Positions 54,351-63,631 of a DNA stretch of 64,000 nt are shown here, in pieces. The notes beneath the pieces are model-generated. The model was not told the DNA's origin. It searched no databases and saw nothing but the letters and a program-made list of their open reading frames with translations. Positions within the stretch are counted from its first letter, which is position 1; every line of letters starts with the position of its first letter. A program made the position numbers and the translations under genes. This stretch comes from Rhodophyticola porphyridii. Its GTDB lineage: Bacteria > Pseudomonadota > Alphaproteobacteria > Rhodobacterales > Rhodobacteraceae. The DNA is taken from assembly GCF_003688285.1 (NCBI RefSeq), contig NZ_RCNT01000011.1, positions 1 through 64,000 of the forward strand, given 5' to 3'.

Positions 54351-55706
54351 ATGGATCATCTGACGCAACTTCGCCGCCTGGGTCTGTTCGACTCGAAAGT
54401 GCCTCGGTACACGAGCTATCCGCCTGCCACGAAGTTCTCGAACGACGTGACACCGCAGGTTTTTGCGGATTGGATACGCTCGATCCGCCCCGGCTCTCGC
54501 ATTTCGGCCTACGTGCATGTGCCCTTCTGTCGCAGATTGTGCTGGTTCTGCGCCTGCCGGACGCAGGGCGTCCGCTCGGACGAGCCGATCGAAGCCTATC
54601 TCAGGAGCGTCAAGGCCGAGATCGCCATTCTGCGGGACATCCTGCCCGAAGGGGTGGAGCTTGCACGGCTGCATTTCGGAGGTGGCACACCCACCTTGAT
54701 GGCACCCGATATGCTCAGCGACCTGACCGCAACGCTGACAGATGTCCTGCCTCTGACTGATGGCGCTGAGTTCTCGGTCGAGATCGATCCCAATGAAATC
54801 GACGCCGCGCGACTGGACGCGCTGGCCGCCGCCGGCATGAACCGCGCCTCGATCGGGGTGCAGGATTTCAATCACGACATCCAGCAGATCATCGGCCGCA
54901 TCCAGAGCTATGACGTAACCCGCGAAGCGGTGGAGATGCTGCGCGCCCGCGGTATCACGTCTCTCAATGCGGATATCCTGTTCGGCCTGCCCAATCAGAG
55001 CCAGGCACGGATCTCCGAAACCGTGCAGATGCTCCTGTCTCTCGCACCCGACCGTGTGGCGCTTTACGGCTATGCCCATGTCCCATGGATGGCCAAGCGG
55101 CAGGCGATGATCCCAACCGACACCCTGCCCACGCCCGAGGAACGGCTGAGCCTGTTCGACACCGCGCGGCGTCTCTTCATGTGGGACGGCTATTCGGAAA
55201 TCGGGATCGACCATTTCGCCCGCCCCGGCGACGGGTTGGAGATTGCGGCCCGTACCGGCCATCTGCGGCGGAATTTCCAGGGCTATACCGACGATACCTG
55301 TGATGTGCTTCTGGGCATCGGCGCCTCGTCGATCTCCCGCTTCCCGCAGGGCTTCGCGCAGAACGCCTCCGGCACCGCGGCGTATCAGAAATCGGTCAGG
55401 GCCGGCGAACTGGCGATCGGGCGCGGCCATGTCTTCAAAGGCGAGGATATCCTGCGCAGCCGCATGATCGAGATGCTGATGTGCGATTTCCGCATCGAAA
55501 GCGCCGAATTGCTGGAGAGGTTCGACCTCACGCCCCAGCGGCTGAGAACCTTCTACGCCGATGCGGCGGAGGCGTTTCCCGGCATGGTGCGGTTCGATGC
55601 CGACGGGTTCGATATCCTGCCCGAGGGGCGCCCGCTGTCGCGGATCATCGCGCGGGCCTTCGACGAGTACGAGATGCAGGCCGACGGGCACTCCTCCGCG
55701 ATCTGA
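54351..55706 (+). CDS. hemN: Oxygen-independent coproporphyrinogen III oxidase
   Basis: A 451-residue radical-SAM enzyme of haem synthesis that works without oxygen. The cluster motif is HVPFCRRLCWFCACR, with Cys60, Cys64, Cys67 and Cys69 (CX3CX2CXC); GGGTPT and SVEIDPNEID follow. A HemN C-terminal domain is present, favouring HemN over HemW. A perfect FNR box lies just upstream, so it should be induced at low oxygen, together with the cbb3 oxidase that needs the haem. Confidence 0.96.
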   Translation: MDHLTQLRRLGLFDSKVPRYTSYPPATKFSNDVTPQVFADWIRSIRPGSRISAYVHVPFCRRLCWFCACRTQGVRSDEPIEAYLRSVKAEIAILRDILPEGVELARLHFGGGTPTLMAPDMLSDLTATLTDVLPLTDGAEFSVEIDPNEIDAARLDALAAAGMNRASIGVQDFNHDIQQIIGRIQSYDVTREAVEMLRARGITSLNADILFGLPNQSQARISETVQMLLSLAPDRVALYGYAHVPWMAKRQAMIPTDTLPTPEERLSLFDTARRLFMWDGYSEIGIDHFARPGDGLEIAARTGHLRRNFQGYTDDTCDVLLGIGASSISRFPQGFAQNASGTAAYQKSVRAGELAIGRGHVFKGEDILRSRMIEMLMCDFRIESAELLERFDLTPQRLRTFYADAAEAFPGMVRFDADGFDILPEGRPLSRIIARAFDEYEMQADGHSSAI

Positions 55707-55781
55707 ACAGATCGCGCGGGCGTGGCGGCATCAGACGGCTCTGCGCTCCTGTCCCGGCACATGCCGTCCCACGCGAGCGAC

Positions 55782-57386
55782 TCAGGCCGCACTGCCCTTT
55801 GCGTGAAGATCGAAAGCTGCGGCCAGAAGTGCCCGGGTGTATTCCGATTTCGGTGCGTTGAAGATCTCATCCCTCAGCCCCCTCTCGACGATATCGCCCT
55901 GTTTCATCACGATGATCTTGTGGGCCAGCGCGCGGACGACTTTCAGATCGTGTGAAATGAACAGATAGGCCAGCTTGTGGCGCCGCTGCAGATCGCGGAG
56001 CAACTCCACGATCTGGACCTGCACGGTCATGTCCAGCGCCGAGGTGGGTTCGTCCAGCACCACGAGTTTCGGGTTCAGGATCATCGCGCGCGCAATCGCG
56101 ATCCGCTGCCGCTGGCCGCCCGAAAATTCATGCGGGTAGCGGTGCATCATCGCCGGATCGAGGCCCACTTCGGTCAGAATATCGGCCACCATCTGCCGCT
56201 TGTTCTGGCCCGGTTCGGTCCCGTGAACGCCCAAGCCCTCGGCGACGATCTGTTCCACCGTCATCCGCGGAGAGAGCGAGCCATAGGGATCCTGAAACAC
56301 GATCTGCATATCGCGCCGCAGCGGGCGAAGCGCACCCGACTTCCAGCCCTGCACATCCTGCCCCATGAACACCACCGGCCCCTGCGACGAGATCAGGCGC
56401 ATGACCGCCAGCGCCAGCGTGGTCTTGCCCGATCCGCTTTCGCCGACCACGCCCAGCGTTTCGCCCGCGCGCACGGAAATCGACGCGGCGTTGACCGCCT
56501 TCACATGGCCAACGGTCCTGCGCAACAGCCCCCGCTGGATCGGGAACCAGACCCTCAGATCATGGGTGTTCACGATCTCGGGCGCGTTTTCCGGCACCGG
56601 GTCGGGCCCGCCCTTGGCCTCCGCCGCCAGAAGCTTGCGCGTGTAGGGATGCTTCGGGTTGTCGAAGATCTCCGCCGTACGTCCGGCCTCAACGATCTCG
56701 CCGCCCTGCATGACGCAGACCCGGTCCGCGAAGCGGCGCACGATGCCCAGATCATGGGTGATGAACAAAAGGCTCATGCCCTCGGCGCGTTTCAACTCCG
56801 ACAGAAGTTCCAGGATCTGCGCCTGAATGGTGACGTCCAGCGCCGTGGTCGGCTCGTCCGCGATCAGCAGATCGGGCCCGTTAGCCAGCGCCATGGCGAT
56901 CATCACGCGCTGCCGCTGTCCACCCGAAAGCTGGTGCGGATAGGCCCCCAGCCGGGTTTCAGGATCGCGGATGCCCACCTTGATCAGCAACTCGATGATC
57001 CGGCGCCGCGCCGCCTCTCCCCGCAGCCCCTGATGCAGGCCCAGACTTTCCGCGATCTGCTTTTCCAGCGTGTGCAGCGGGTTCAGCGAAGTCATCGGCT
57101 CCTGAAAGATAAAGCTGATATCGTTGCCCCGCACATGGCGCAATTCCGTCTCCGGGGCGCCGATCATCTCGGTTCCGCGATACTTGACCGATCCGGACAG
57201 TTTGGCGCTGTCGGGCAATAGCGCCACCGTCGACAGCGCGGTCACCGACTTGCCCGATCCGCTCTCCCCGACCAGCGCCACGGTCTCCCCTTTGTCGATG
57301 GTGAAGCTGACACCTTTGACCGCGTCGGTCGTGGCGCCGTCCTGGGTGAAACTCACCCGCAGATCCCTGACCTTGAGAACGCTCAT
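55782..57386 (-). CDS. yejF: Oligopeptide/microcin C-type ABC transporter, fused ATPase
   Basis: A 534-residue protein of two ABC ATPase domains in tandem. Walker A sites are GESGSGKS (40-47) and GESGSGKT (315-322); each half has a signature (LSGGQ at 153-157; FSGGQ later) and a Walker B with DEPT. The fusion and the order yejA-B-E-F identify the Yej importer, which takes up oligopeptides and, in E. coli, microcin C. Its start overlaps yejE (ATGA). Confidence 0.95.
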   Translation of the reverse strand: MSVLKVRDLRVSFTQDGATTDAVKGVSFTIDKGETVALVGESGSGKSVTALSTVALLPDSAKLSGSVKYRGTEMIGAPETELRHVRGNDISFIFQEPMTSLNPLHTLEKQIAESLGLHQGLRGEAARRRIIELLIKVGIRDPETRLGAYPHQLSGGQRQRVMIAMALANGPDLLIADEPTTALDVTIQAQILELLSELKRAEGMSLLFITHDLGIVRRFADRVCVMQGGEIVEAGRTAEIFDNPKHPYTRKLLAAEAKGGPDPVPENAPEIVNTHDLRVWFPIQRGLLRRTVGHVKAVNAASISVRAGETLGVVGESGSGKTTLALAVMRLISSQGPVVFMGQDVQGWKSGALRPLRRDMQIVFQDPYGSLSPRMTVEQIVAEGLGVHGTEPGQNKRQMVADILTEVGLDPAMMHRYPHEFSGGQRQRIAIARAMILNPKLVVLDEPTSALDMTVQVQIVELLRDLQRRHKLAYLFISHDLKVVRALAHKIIVMKQGDIVERGLRDEIFNAPKSEYTRALLAAAFDLHAKGSAA

Positions 57387-58567
57387 TTAAACGTCTTTCT
57401 GGGGTCGAACGCGTCGCGCACCCCTTCGAAGATGAAGACCAGAAGCGACAGCATGATCGCGAAACTGAAGAACGCGGTGAAGGCCAGCCATGGCGCTTGC
57501 AGGTTGTTCTTGGCCTGCAAGGTCAACTCCCCCAGAGATGGCGCCGTGGAGGGCAGGCCGAAACCCAGGAAATCGAGGCTGGCCAGACCCCCGATCGTGC
57601 CGGTGACGATGAAAGGCAACATCGTCAGCGTCGCGACCATGGCATTGGGCAACACGTGGCGGAACATGATCACCCGGTTCGATATGCCAAGGGCGCGCGC
57701 CGCCCGGACATACTCGAAATTGCGCGCGCGCAGAAACTCCGCGCGGACCACGCCCACCAGAGACGTCCAGCCGAACAGGACCATCAGAAACACGAGCAAC
57801 CAGAAATCCATCCGGAAGATGGCCGCGATGATGATGATCACGAACAGCCCCGGCGTGTAGCCCCAGATCTCGATGATCCGCTGAAAGATCAGGTCGACCC
57901 AGCCACCGAAATAACCCTGCACTGCCCCCGCCGCGATCCCGATCACCGAGGTCAGCACGGTGACGATCAGCGCAAACATCACGCTCAACCGAAAGGCATA
58001 TATCACCCGCGCCAGCACGTCGCGCGCGGTGTCGTCGGTGCCCAGCCAATGATTGGCATCCGGCGCGGAAGGGGCGGAAGTTCCGATATCGTTGATCGTG
58101 TTGTAGGCGTAGGGCACGATCGGCCAGATCAGCCAGCCCTGTTCGATCTCCTCGCCATTGACGATGCCGTCCTCCTGTGCGTCTTCGATCACGCCCTCTG
58201 GATCGTCCCAGCAACTTTCAAGCCCGCCCGAGATGATCAGACAGCGCACTTCCGGGTCTCGGTACACAGCCTCGGTCCGGAAATCGCCGCCAAACTGGGT
58301 CTCGGGGTAGAAGTTGAAGACCGGGGTGTAGAGCTCGCCCCGAAAGCTGACCAGAAGCGGTTTGTCATTTGCGATCAGCTCCGCGAAAAGCGAGAGGCCG
58401 AACAGAACCGAAAAGACGAGGAAGGACCAGTAGGCTCGACGGTTCGACTTGAAGTTCCTCCAGCGCCGCCGGTTGAGCGGTGATAGGTTGAAAAAGCCCC
58501 TGGACGGCTCCGGAACATTGGCCGCCGGCGCCGGTTTGGATGTGATTTCCTCTTCCCGCAGCGCCAT
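57383..58567 (-). CDS. yejE: Yej-type ABC transporter permease YejE
   Basis: A 394-residue inner-membrane permease. It has a first helix near residue 50, a long periplasmic insert between helices 1 and 2 typical of YejE (about 75-165), then the five-helix permease core with the EAA loop EFLRARNFEYVRAARALGIS. It pairs with YejB and is powered by YejF. It begins 2 bp after yejB. Confidence 0.95.
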   Translation of the reverse strand: MALREEEITSKPAPAANVPEPSRGFFNLSPLNRRRWRNFKSNRRAYWSFLVFSVLFGLSLFAELIANDKPLLVSFRGELYTPVFNFYPETQFGGDFRTEAVYRDPEVRCLIISGGLESCWDDPEGVIEDAQEDGIVNGEEIEQGWLIWPIVPYAYNTINDIGTSAPSAPDANHWLGTDDTARDVLARVIYAFRLSVMFALIVTVLTSVIGIAAGAVQGYFGGWVDLIFQRIIEIWGYTPGLFVIIIIAAIFRMDFWLLVFLMVLFGWTSLVGVVRAEFLRARNFEYVRAARALGISNRVIMFRHVLPNAMVATLTMLPFIVTGTIGGLASLDFLGFGLPSTAPSLGELTLQAKNNLQAPWLAFTAFFSFAIMLSLLVFIFEGVRDAFDPRKTFK

Positions 58568-58569
58568 TC

Positions 58570-59724
58570 TCAGGTCTCCCGCGTTTCAAAATCGATGCGC
58601 GGGTCGATCCAGACATACATCAGATCCGATAACAGACCGACGACCAGCCCGATCAACCCGAAGACAAAGAGCGTGCCGAAGATCACCGGGTAGTTCCGGG
58701 TTACCGCTGCCTCAAAACCCAGCCGACCGAGCCCGTCCAGCGAGAAGATCGTTTCGATAATCACCGAAGCACCGAAAAACACGCTTACGAAGACCGCGGG
58801 AAAACCGGCGATCACGATCAGCATGGCATTGCGGAACACATGCCCGTACAGAACCCTGTTCTGCGTCAGCCCCTTGGCCTTCGCGGTGGTCACATACTGC
58901 TTCTTGATCTCATCCAGAAAGCTGTTCTTGGTCAGCAGGGTCAGCGTCGCAAAGGCGGAAATGGTAGAGGCGGTAACAGGCAGAGCGATATGCCACAGAT
59001 AATCCAGAATCTTCTGCCACCATGTCAGCGTGTTCCAAACGTCCGATGGCGAGGTCAGGCCGCGTAGCGGGAAGATCTGCCAGTAGGATCCGCCCGCAAA
59101 CAGCACCAGCAACATGATCGCGAACAAAAATCCCGGGATTGCGTAGGCCACGATGATCACGCCGCTGGTCCAGGTATCGAACCGCGACCCGTCGCTGACC
59201 GCTTTGCGAATACCAAGCGGGATCGACACGATATAGGCGATCAGAGTGGACCACAGACCCAGCGTGATCGACACCGGCAGCTTGTCGACCACCAGTTCCA
59301 TCACGCTTTCGGAGTGGAAGAAACTGTCGCCGAAATCTAACCGCACATAATCCCACAGCATCAGAAAGAAACGTTCCAGCGCAGGAATTCGTTCGGAAAC
59401 GCACTCCTCCGCATCGAGATCGGGAATACCGGTATATCCCTCGGCGCAGACAATCCGCGCGAAGTTGAACTGAATCTCCAGTTCTTCGAGAAACCGGGGC
59501 GGGACGCCGCGCGCGCCCTGATAAGCGCCCTCGATCTCGATATTGCCTGTCTCGCCACCGCCACCCGAAATCGTGGCGAAGGCATCGCCTTCGCCTTCCA
59601 GTTGGGCCAGAACCTGATCGATCGGTCCGCCGGGTACGAACTGCGTCAGTGCGAAGTTGATCACCATGATCCCGAACAGTGTCGGGATCATCAGCAATAG
59701 CCGTCTGAGGATATATGGGCCCAT
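58570..59724 (-). CDS. yejB: Yej-type ABC transporter permease YejB
   Basis: A 384-residue permease of the DppB/OppB class: [19 protein letters not shown] at the start, a YejB-specific periplasmic insert (about 45-110), and the permease core with the EAA-loop region ([20 protein letters not shown]). It begins 6 bp after yejA. Confidence 0.95.
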   Translation of the reverse strand: MGPYILRRLLLMIPTLFGIMVINFALTQFVPGGPIDQVLAQLEGEGDAFATISGGGGETGNIEIEGAYQGARGVPPRFLEELEIQFNFARIVCAEGYTGIPDLDAEECVSERIPALERFFLMLWDYVRLDFGDSFFHSESVMELVVDKLPVSITLGLWSTLIAYIVSIPLGIRKAVSDGSRFDTWTSGVIIVAYAIPGFLFAIMLLVLFAGGSYWQIFPLRGLTSPSDVWNTLTWWQKILDYLWHIALPVTASTISAFATLTLLTKNSFLDEIKKQYVTTAKAKGLTQNRVLYGHVFRNAMLIVIAGFPAVFVSVFFGASVIIETIFSLDGLGRLGFEAAVTRNYPVIFGTLFVFGLIGLVVGLLSDLMYVWIDPRIDFETRET

Positions 59725-59730
59725 GGCGCT

Positions 59731-61638
59731 CTAGAACGCACCCGCTTCGCGAAGCGCCGCTTCGGCCTCGGCATCGACCCACCAGAAATCAAGGAAGCCC
59801 AGCGCATAGGGCGGCAGCGGCTCCGGATAGCGGTAGATGTCGTAATAGGCCACCCAGTGGGCGTCGTTGAACCATTGCGGCACGCGGAACCTTTCCCAGC
59901 GCAGAACCCTGTCCAACGCGGCCACGGCTACATACAGCTCTTCCTGCGTCTCGGAATTCACGACATGTTCGATCAGCGCGTCCACGGCCGGGTGGGCCAA
60001 GCCGGCGGCATTGAACACACTGTCATTCGCAGACTCCGACCCGAAATACTGACGCAGGCCGTTTCCGGGCTCATATCCCATGGGGATGTGACCGGTGATG
60101 ATGTCGAAATCATAGTCGCGTTCGCGCTGCGTCATCTGCGCGCTGTCTACCCGCGTCAGCCGCGCGTTGATCCCGATCGCACGCAGATTCTCCACATACG
60201 GGTTGATCACCCTGTCAAACAACGGGCTAGAGTTCAGAAACTCCACATCCAGCGTCCGCCCGGCCGTGTTACGAGCAAGCCCGTCATCACCAACGGCCCA
60301 GCCCGCTTCTTCCAGAAGCGCCGCGGCACGCCGCGCCTTTCGCCGGTCCAGTGTCCGATTGGGATCGGACGCCGGCAGGCTGAAAACCTCTTCGGTGAAT
60401 ACCTCCGGGCGCAACAGGTCGCGCAGCGGCTCCAGCAGGGCCAGTTCGGCCTCGCTTGGCAACCCCTCGGCAGCGAGATCCGTGTTATGCCAGAAGGAGT
60501 CGTTCCATTCATAAAGACCGTAAAACAGGGTCTGGTTTGTCCACTCGAAATTGAACATCAGCGCGATGGCCTCGCGCACGCGCACATCCTGAAACTTCTC
60601 TTGCCGCAGATTCATGATGAAGCTCTGACCCGACGTGATCGTTCCGTCGGGAAGTTCGGCTGTCACCACATGGCCGCGCTCCAATGCCGGGAAGTCATAG
60701 GACGTGGCCCAGTTCGTCGAACTGCTTTCCTGCCGGAACAGATAATTGCCCGCGGTGAACCCTTCGAAAGCGGCAACCGCGTCACCATAATACTCGATCC
60801 GGATGCGGTCGAAATTGTGCCGTCCGCGATTGATCGGCAGATCATTCCCCCAATAATCTGGGTTTCGGGCGAAAATCGTGCGCTGCCCCGGCTCCACCTC
60901 CTGAAGGACATACGGGCTCGACCCAGTCAGAGGCTCCAGCCGTGCGTCGCTGAAAGCATAGCCGGAAGCTTCGTGGCTCGCGCGCGACATGATCGTCAGA
61001 CCGCCGGCCGATACGATCCGGCCGCGGATCGGCGCCTCGGGGTTGAAATCGAAGCGGATCCGGCGTTCGTCCAGCACCTCGGCCCCGGCAAGCGTCCGCC
61101 CGATGGCCGCGCGAAAGCTCGGCAATCCCTCGTCGCGCATGATCTCGTAGGAAAACAGCGCGTCGTCCGCGGTCACCGGTGTGCCATCGGAAAACCGGGC
61201 CTCTTCGCGGATGGTGAAAATCACGTAGGATACGTCTTCAGGATAGGCGATGCTTTCACAAAGCAGGCAATAGGCCGACCCGATCTCGTCGGCGGTGCCC
61301 TCCAGCATGCTTTCGAAAAAGATCGATGACAACACTGCAGGTCGCCCCTCGCGCGTGAAGGGATGGAGCGAGTCAAACGAGCCACCGGCCGATGACCATG
61401 AAAAAGACATCTCACCGCCCTTCGGCGCATCGGGATTCACATAATCCAGATGTTCGAAATCAGGACCATATCGCAGTTCCCCAAAGGTCGACACTCCATG
61501 GGTGACGATCAGGTCGTCCTGAGCCCGCGCGCCCCCGGCCCATAACAGAAGCAAGATCGCTGGCAGAAGAAGCCACCCTGTCAGGTAGCTCCGGTCCGGG
61601 CCCGGGACGGTCTGTACTCGGGATCTATGGTCGCGCAT
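59731..61638 (-). CDS. yejA: Periplasmic oligopeptide-binding protein YejA
   Basis: A 635-residue solute-binding protein of the SBP family 5. A signal peptide (about 1-39, ending GGARA) precedes the mature domain; WSSAGGSFDSLHPF and the later LSYEPGNGLRQYFG-like GYEPGNG segment are typical of YejA. It captures peptides in the periplasm for YejBEF. I use ATG 61638, with GGAGG 6 nt upstream; an in-frame ATG at 61677 gives a poorer signal peptide. Confidence 0.94.
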   Translation of the reverse strand: MRDHRSRVQTVPGPDRSYLTGWLLLPAILLLLWAGGARAQDDLIVTHGVSTFGELRYGPDFEHLDYVNPDAPKGGEMSFSWSSAGGSFDSLHPFTREGRPAVLSSIFFESMLEGTADEIGSAYCLLCESIAYPEDVSYVIFTIREEARFSDGTPVTADDALFSYEIMRDEGLPSFRAAIGRTLAGAEVLDERRIRFDFNPEAPIRGRIVSAGGLTIMSRASHEASGYAFSDARLEPLTGSSPYVLQEVEPGQRTIFARNPDYWGNDLPINRGRHNFDRIRIEYYGDAVAAFEGFTAGNYLFRQESSSTNWATSYDFPALERGHVVTAELPDGTITSGQSFIMNLRQEKFQDVRVREAIALMFNFEWTNQTLFYGLYEWNDSFWHNTDLAAEGLPSEAELALLEPLRDLLRPEVFTEEVFSLPASDPNRTLDRRKARRAAALLEEAGWAVGDDGLARNTAGRTLDVEFLNSSPLFDRVINPYVENLRAIGINARLTRVDSAQMTQRERDYDFDIITGHIPMGYEPGNGLRQYFGSESANDSVFNAAGLAHPAVDALIEHVVNSETQEELYVAVAALDRVLRWERFRVPQWFNDAHWVAYYDIYRYPEPLPPYALGFLDFWWVDAEAEAALREAGAF

Positions 61639-61777
61639 GGGCGCCCTCCACTGCTGCTTTGGTCTGACCTGATACATATCTGCGCTAAATCACGTTACGG
61701 GGCAGCCCCCCTTTTCATCAAGTTGAGAAATCGTGATCAGCCCCAGTTTGCTTGCTCAACGCCATCCTGAATGCAAC

Positions 61778-61803
61778 AAGACCGCCCCGAGAGGCGGTCT
61801 TTT
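61778..61803 (-). terminator. Intrinsic terminator after the membrane cytochrome c gene
   Basis: AAGACCGCC (61778-61786) and GGCGGTCTT (61793-61801) form a perfect 9-bp stem with a 6-nt loop. On the minus strand, 22 bp after the cytochrome stop, the tail is TTGTTG; on the plus strand it is TTTT. Confidence 0.8.
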
Positions 61804-61824
61804 CGACAATCGACGAAATCTTGC

Positions 61825-62346
61825 TCAATCATCAAGCGTGTCGAGATAGGCGATCAGGTTCGCTCGATCTTCGGCGTCGCGCATCCCGTTATAGGCCATC
61901 GCCGTGCCCGGCGCGTATTCGCGCGGGTTCTCGATGAAGGCCGAAATGTTTTCGGGCGTCCAGTCCCCTGTGGTTGCCAGCAGGCCATCGGAATAGTTGA
62001 AACCTTCGACCGTGTGTTTCGGCCGCCCGACGACACCGTGCAGATAGGGACCCACACCGTTCACGCCCGGCTGATCCGAATGGCAGGCCGAACACTGCCG
62101 CCAGAGCCGTTCGCCGGCGGAAGCATCCGCAACTGCGTAAAGCTCTTCGAACGGAACCTCGATCACCTCTTCGGCAACTTCGGTCTCGCCCTCGCCGGTG
62201 TCGATGACATAGCCGGCAAGGTGATCCTCATCATGGTCGCCACCCACGGAATACAGGCCGTCCGCCGCCCATCCGGCCAGCAGAAAGATCAAAAGCGCAC
62301 CACAGACGGCGCCGCCGATCTTGGTGATGGTCATTGTGTCAAACAT
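61825..62346 (-). CDS. Membrane-anchored cytochrome c (CycM/c552-like)
   Basis: A 173-residue class I cytochrome c. An uncleaved N-terminal helix (about 8-30) is followed by an acidic linker and a haem domain with CSACH (85-89), the GPYLHGVVGR block and a late axial methionine in GTAMAYNGM. This is the membrane-bound electron carrier between the bc1 complex and terminal oxidases found in Rhodobacter and relatives. It is divergent from pheA and followed by a strong terminator. Confidence 0.93.
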   Translation of the reverse strand: MFDTMTITKIGGAVCGALLIFLLAGWAADGLYSVGGDHDEDHLAGYVIDTGEGETEVAEEVIEVPFEELYAVADASAGERLWRQCSACHSDQPGVNGVGPYLHGVVGRPKHTVEGFNYSDGLLATTGDWTPENISAFIENPREYAPGTAMAYNGMRDAEDRANLIAYLDTLDD

Positions 62347-62452
62347 GGATGTCCCGTTCTCACATATGGTTCGCGGGTATGTATCGGCTTTCCTGCATGG
62401 CTTTCAAGGTGTAGTGAGCGCGACGAAACGACCTGCCGAGAGAATTTCGCCC

Positions 62453-63283
62453 ATGACGTCCCGTATCGCCTTTCAGGGAGAACCCGGTGCCTATTCCCAT
62501 CAGGCATGCCACGAGGCACGCCCCAGGATGGAGGCGTTGCCCTGCCCGACCTTCGAAGACGTGATCGAAGCGGTTCAGTCGGGCGCCGCGGATCAGGCGA
62601 TGCTGCCGGTCGAAAACTCCACCTATGGACGGGTGGCCGACATTCACCGGCTGCTGCCTGAATCGGGCCTGCATATCATCGACGAGGCGTTTGTGAGGGT
62701 GCATATCAACCTGCTCGGCGTTCCGGGCGCGACGCTGGCCGATGTGACGGATGCGTGGAGCCATCTGGTTCTCTTGCCGCAATGCGCTCTGTTCCTGCGC
62801 CAGCACGGGATCAAGGGGCGCGTATCCCCGGACAATGCGCGCGCTGCCCGTGACGTGGCCGACATGGGCGACAAGTCCCATGCAGCACTGGCTTCGGAAC
62901 TGGCCGGCGACATCTACGGACTTGACGTGCTGGCCCGCCACATCGAGGACCACGATCGGAATACCACGCGATTCCTGATCATGTCGCCGAAAGCCGACAT
63001 GACCCGCCGAGCCGATCACATGATGACCAGTTTCGTCTTCCGTGTACGCAATATTCCGGCGGCGCTTTACAAGGCAATGGGTGGCTTCGCGACCAATGGC
63101 GTGAACATGACCAAGCTGGAAAGCTACATGGTCGGCGGCTCTTTCACCGCCACCCAGTTCTATGCCGATATCGAGGGCCACCCGGATGATCCGCCCGTTC
63201 AGCGGGCGATGGAGGAGTTGCGCTATTTCACCTCCATGCTGCACATCCTCGGCACCTACCCGGCGGATCCGGCCCGCGACTGA
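62453..63283 (+). CDS. pheA: Prephenate dehydratase
   Basis: A 276-residue monofunctional enzyme converting prephenate to phenylpyruvate for phenylalanine synthesis. The catalytic domain starts IAFQGEPGAYSHQAC and includes NTTRF, the conserved TRF; a C-terminal ACT domain (ESYMVGGSFTATQFYADIEG) binds phenylalanine for feedback control. No chorismate mutase domain is fused. I take ATG 62453; the open frame extends upstream to 62321 across the divergent cytochrome start. Confidence 0.96.
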   Translation: MTSRIAFQGEPGAYSHQACHEARPRMEALPCPTFEDVIEAVQSGAADQAMLPVENSTYGRVADIHRLLPESGLHIIDEAFVRVHINLLGVPGATLADVTDAWSHLVLLPQCALFLRQHGIKGRVSPDNARAARDVADMGDKSHAALASELAGDIYGLDVLARHIEDHDRNTTRFLIMSPKADMTRRADHMMTSFVFRVRNIPAALYKAMGGFATNGVNMTKLESYMVGGSFTATQFYADIEGHPDDPPVQRAMEELRYFTSMLHILGTYPADPARD

Positions 63284-63631
63284 CTAGAGGACCCGCCGCC
63301 TCTGGGCACCTCGCTCGCTGACCCAACGTCATCTGACGCCCGGAAGCTGCAAAAAAGCTACAATGTTAGACATAGCTCCGAAGGCGTCCGAAACAGGCGT
63401 TTTTCCGAAAATTATGACATAAAAAGCCTCTTCCTCCCCGGAAACCCTATGTCTCAGTACATAGCCCTTCAGACCCGTCTTCCGGGCAACCTGGCAATTC
63501 CCTGCCGACCGCGCATTTATTCGCTGCGAAATTCTGGTCGATTCAGGGTCTCTTTCGGGAACCATTCCGGTCTGCTGGATGTTCTTGGATCAGAAGGCGC
63601 CTGTTGCGCCCGACGACCATAGGAGACCAAG
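63284..63631. other. Non-coding 348 bp before the PRC-barrel gene
   Basis: No convincing gene is seen; the minus-strand frame at 63329-63565 lacks a ribosome-binding site or recognisable motif. The region is less GC-rich than its surroundings and contains a small hairpin after pheA (AGAGG/CCTCT, 63286-63303) and repeated ACATAG/CTATGT half-sites (63370-63464). Confidence 0.6.
63368..63464. promoter_or_regulatory. Repeated ACATAG/CTATGT half-sites, possible operator
   Basis: AGACATAG (63368-63375) is the reverse complement of CTATGTCT (63447-63454). CTATGT (63447-63452) and ACATAG (63459-63464) form a perfect 6-bp palindrome with a 6-nt centre. This is an operator-like arrangement in the leader of the exported PRC-barrel gene; no known consensus is claimed. 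Confidence 0.35.

Noticed and set aside
59857-61329. 490-codon open frame antisense to yejA
   Set aside because: No motifs; yejA on the other strand has a signal peptide, ribosome-binding site and operon context.
63329-63565. 78-codon minus-strand frame upstream of the PRC-barrel gene
   Set aside because: No ribosome-binding site or motif, and it covers the probable promoter region of the PRC-barrel gene.
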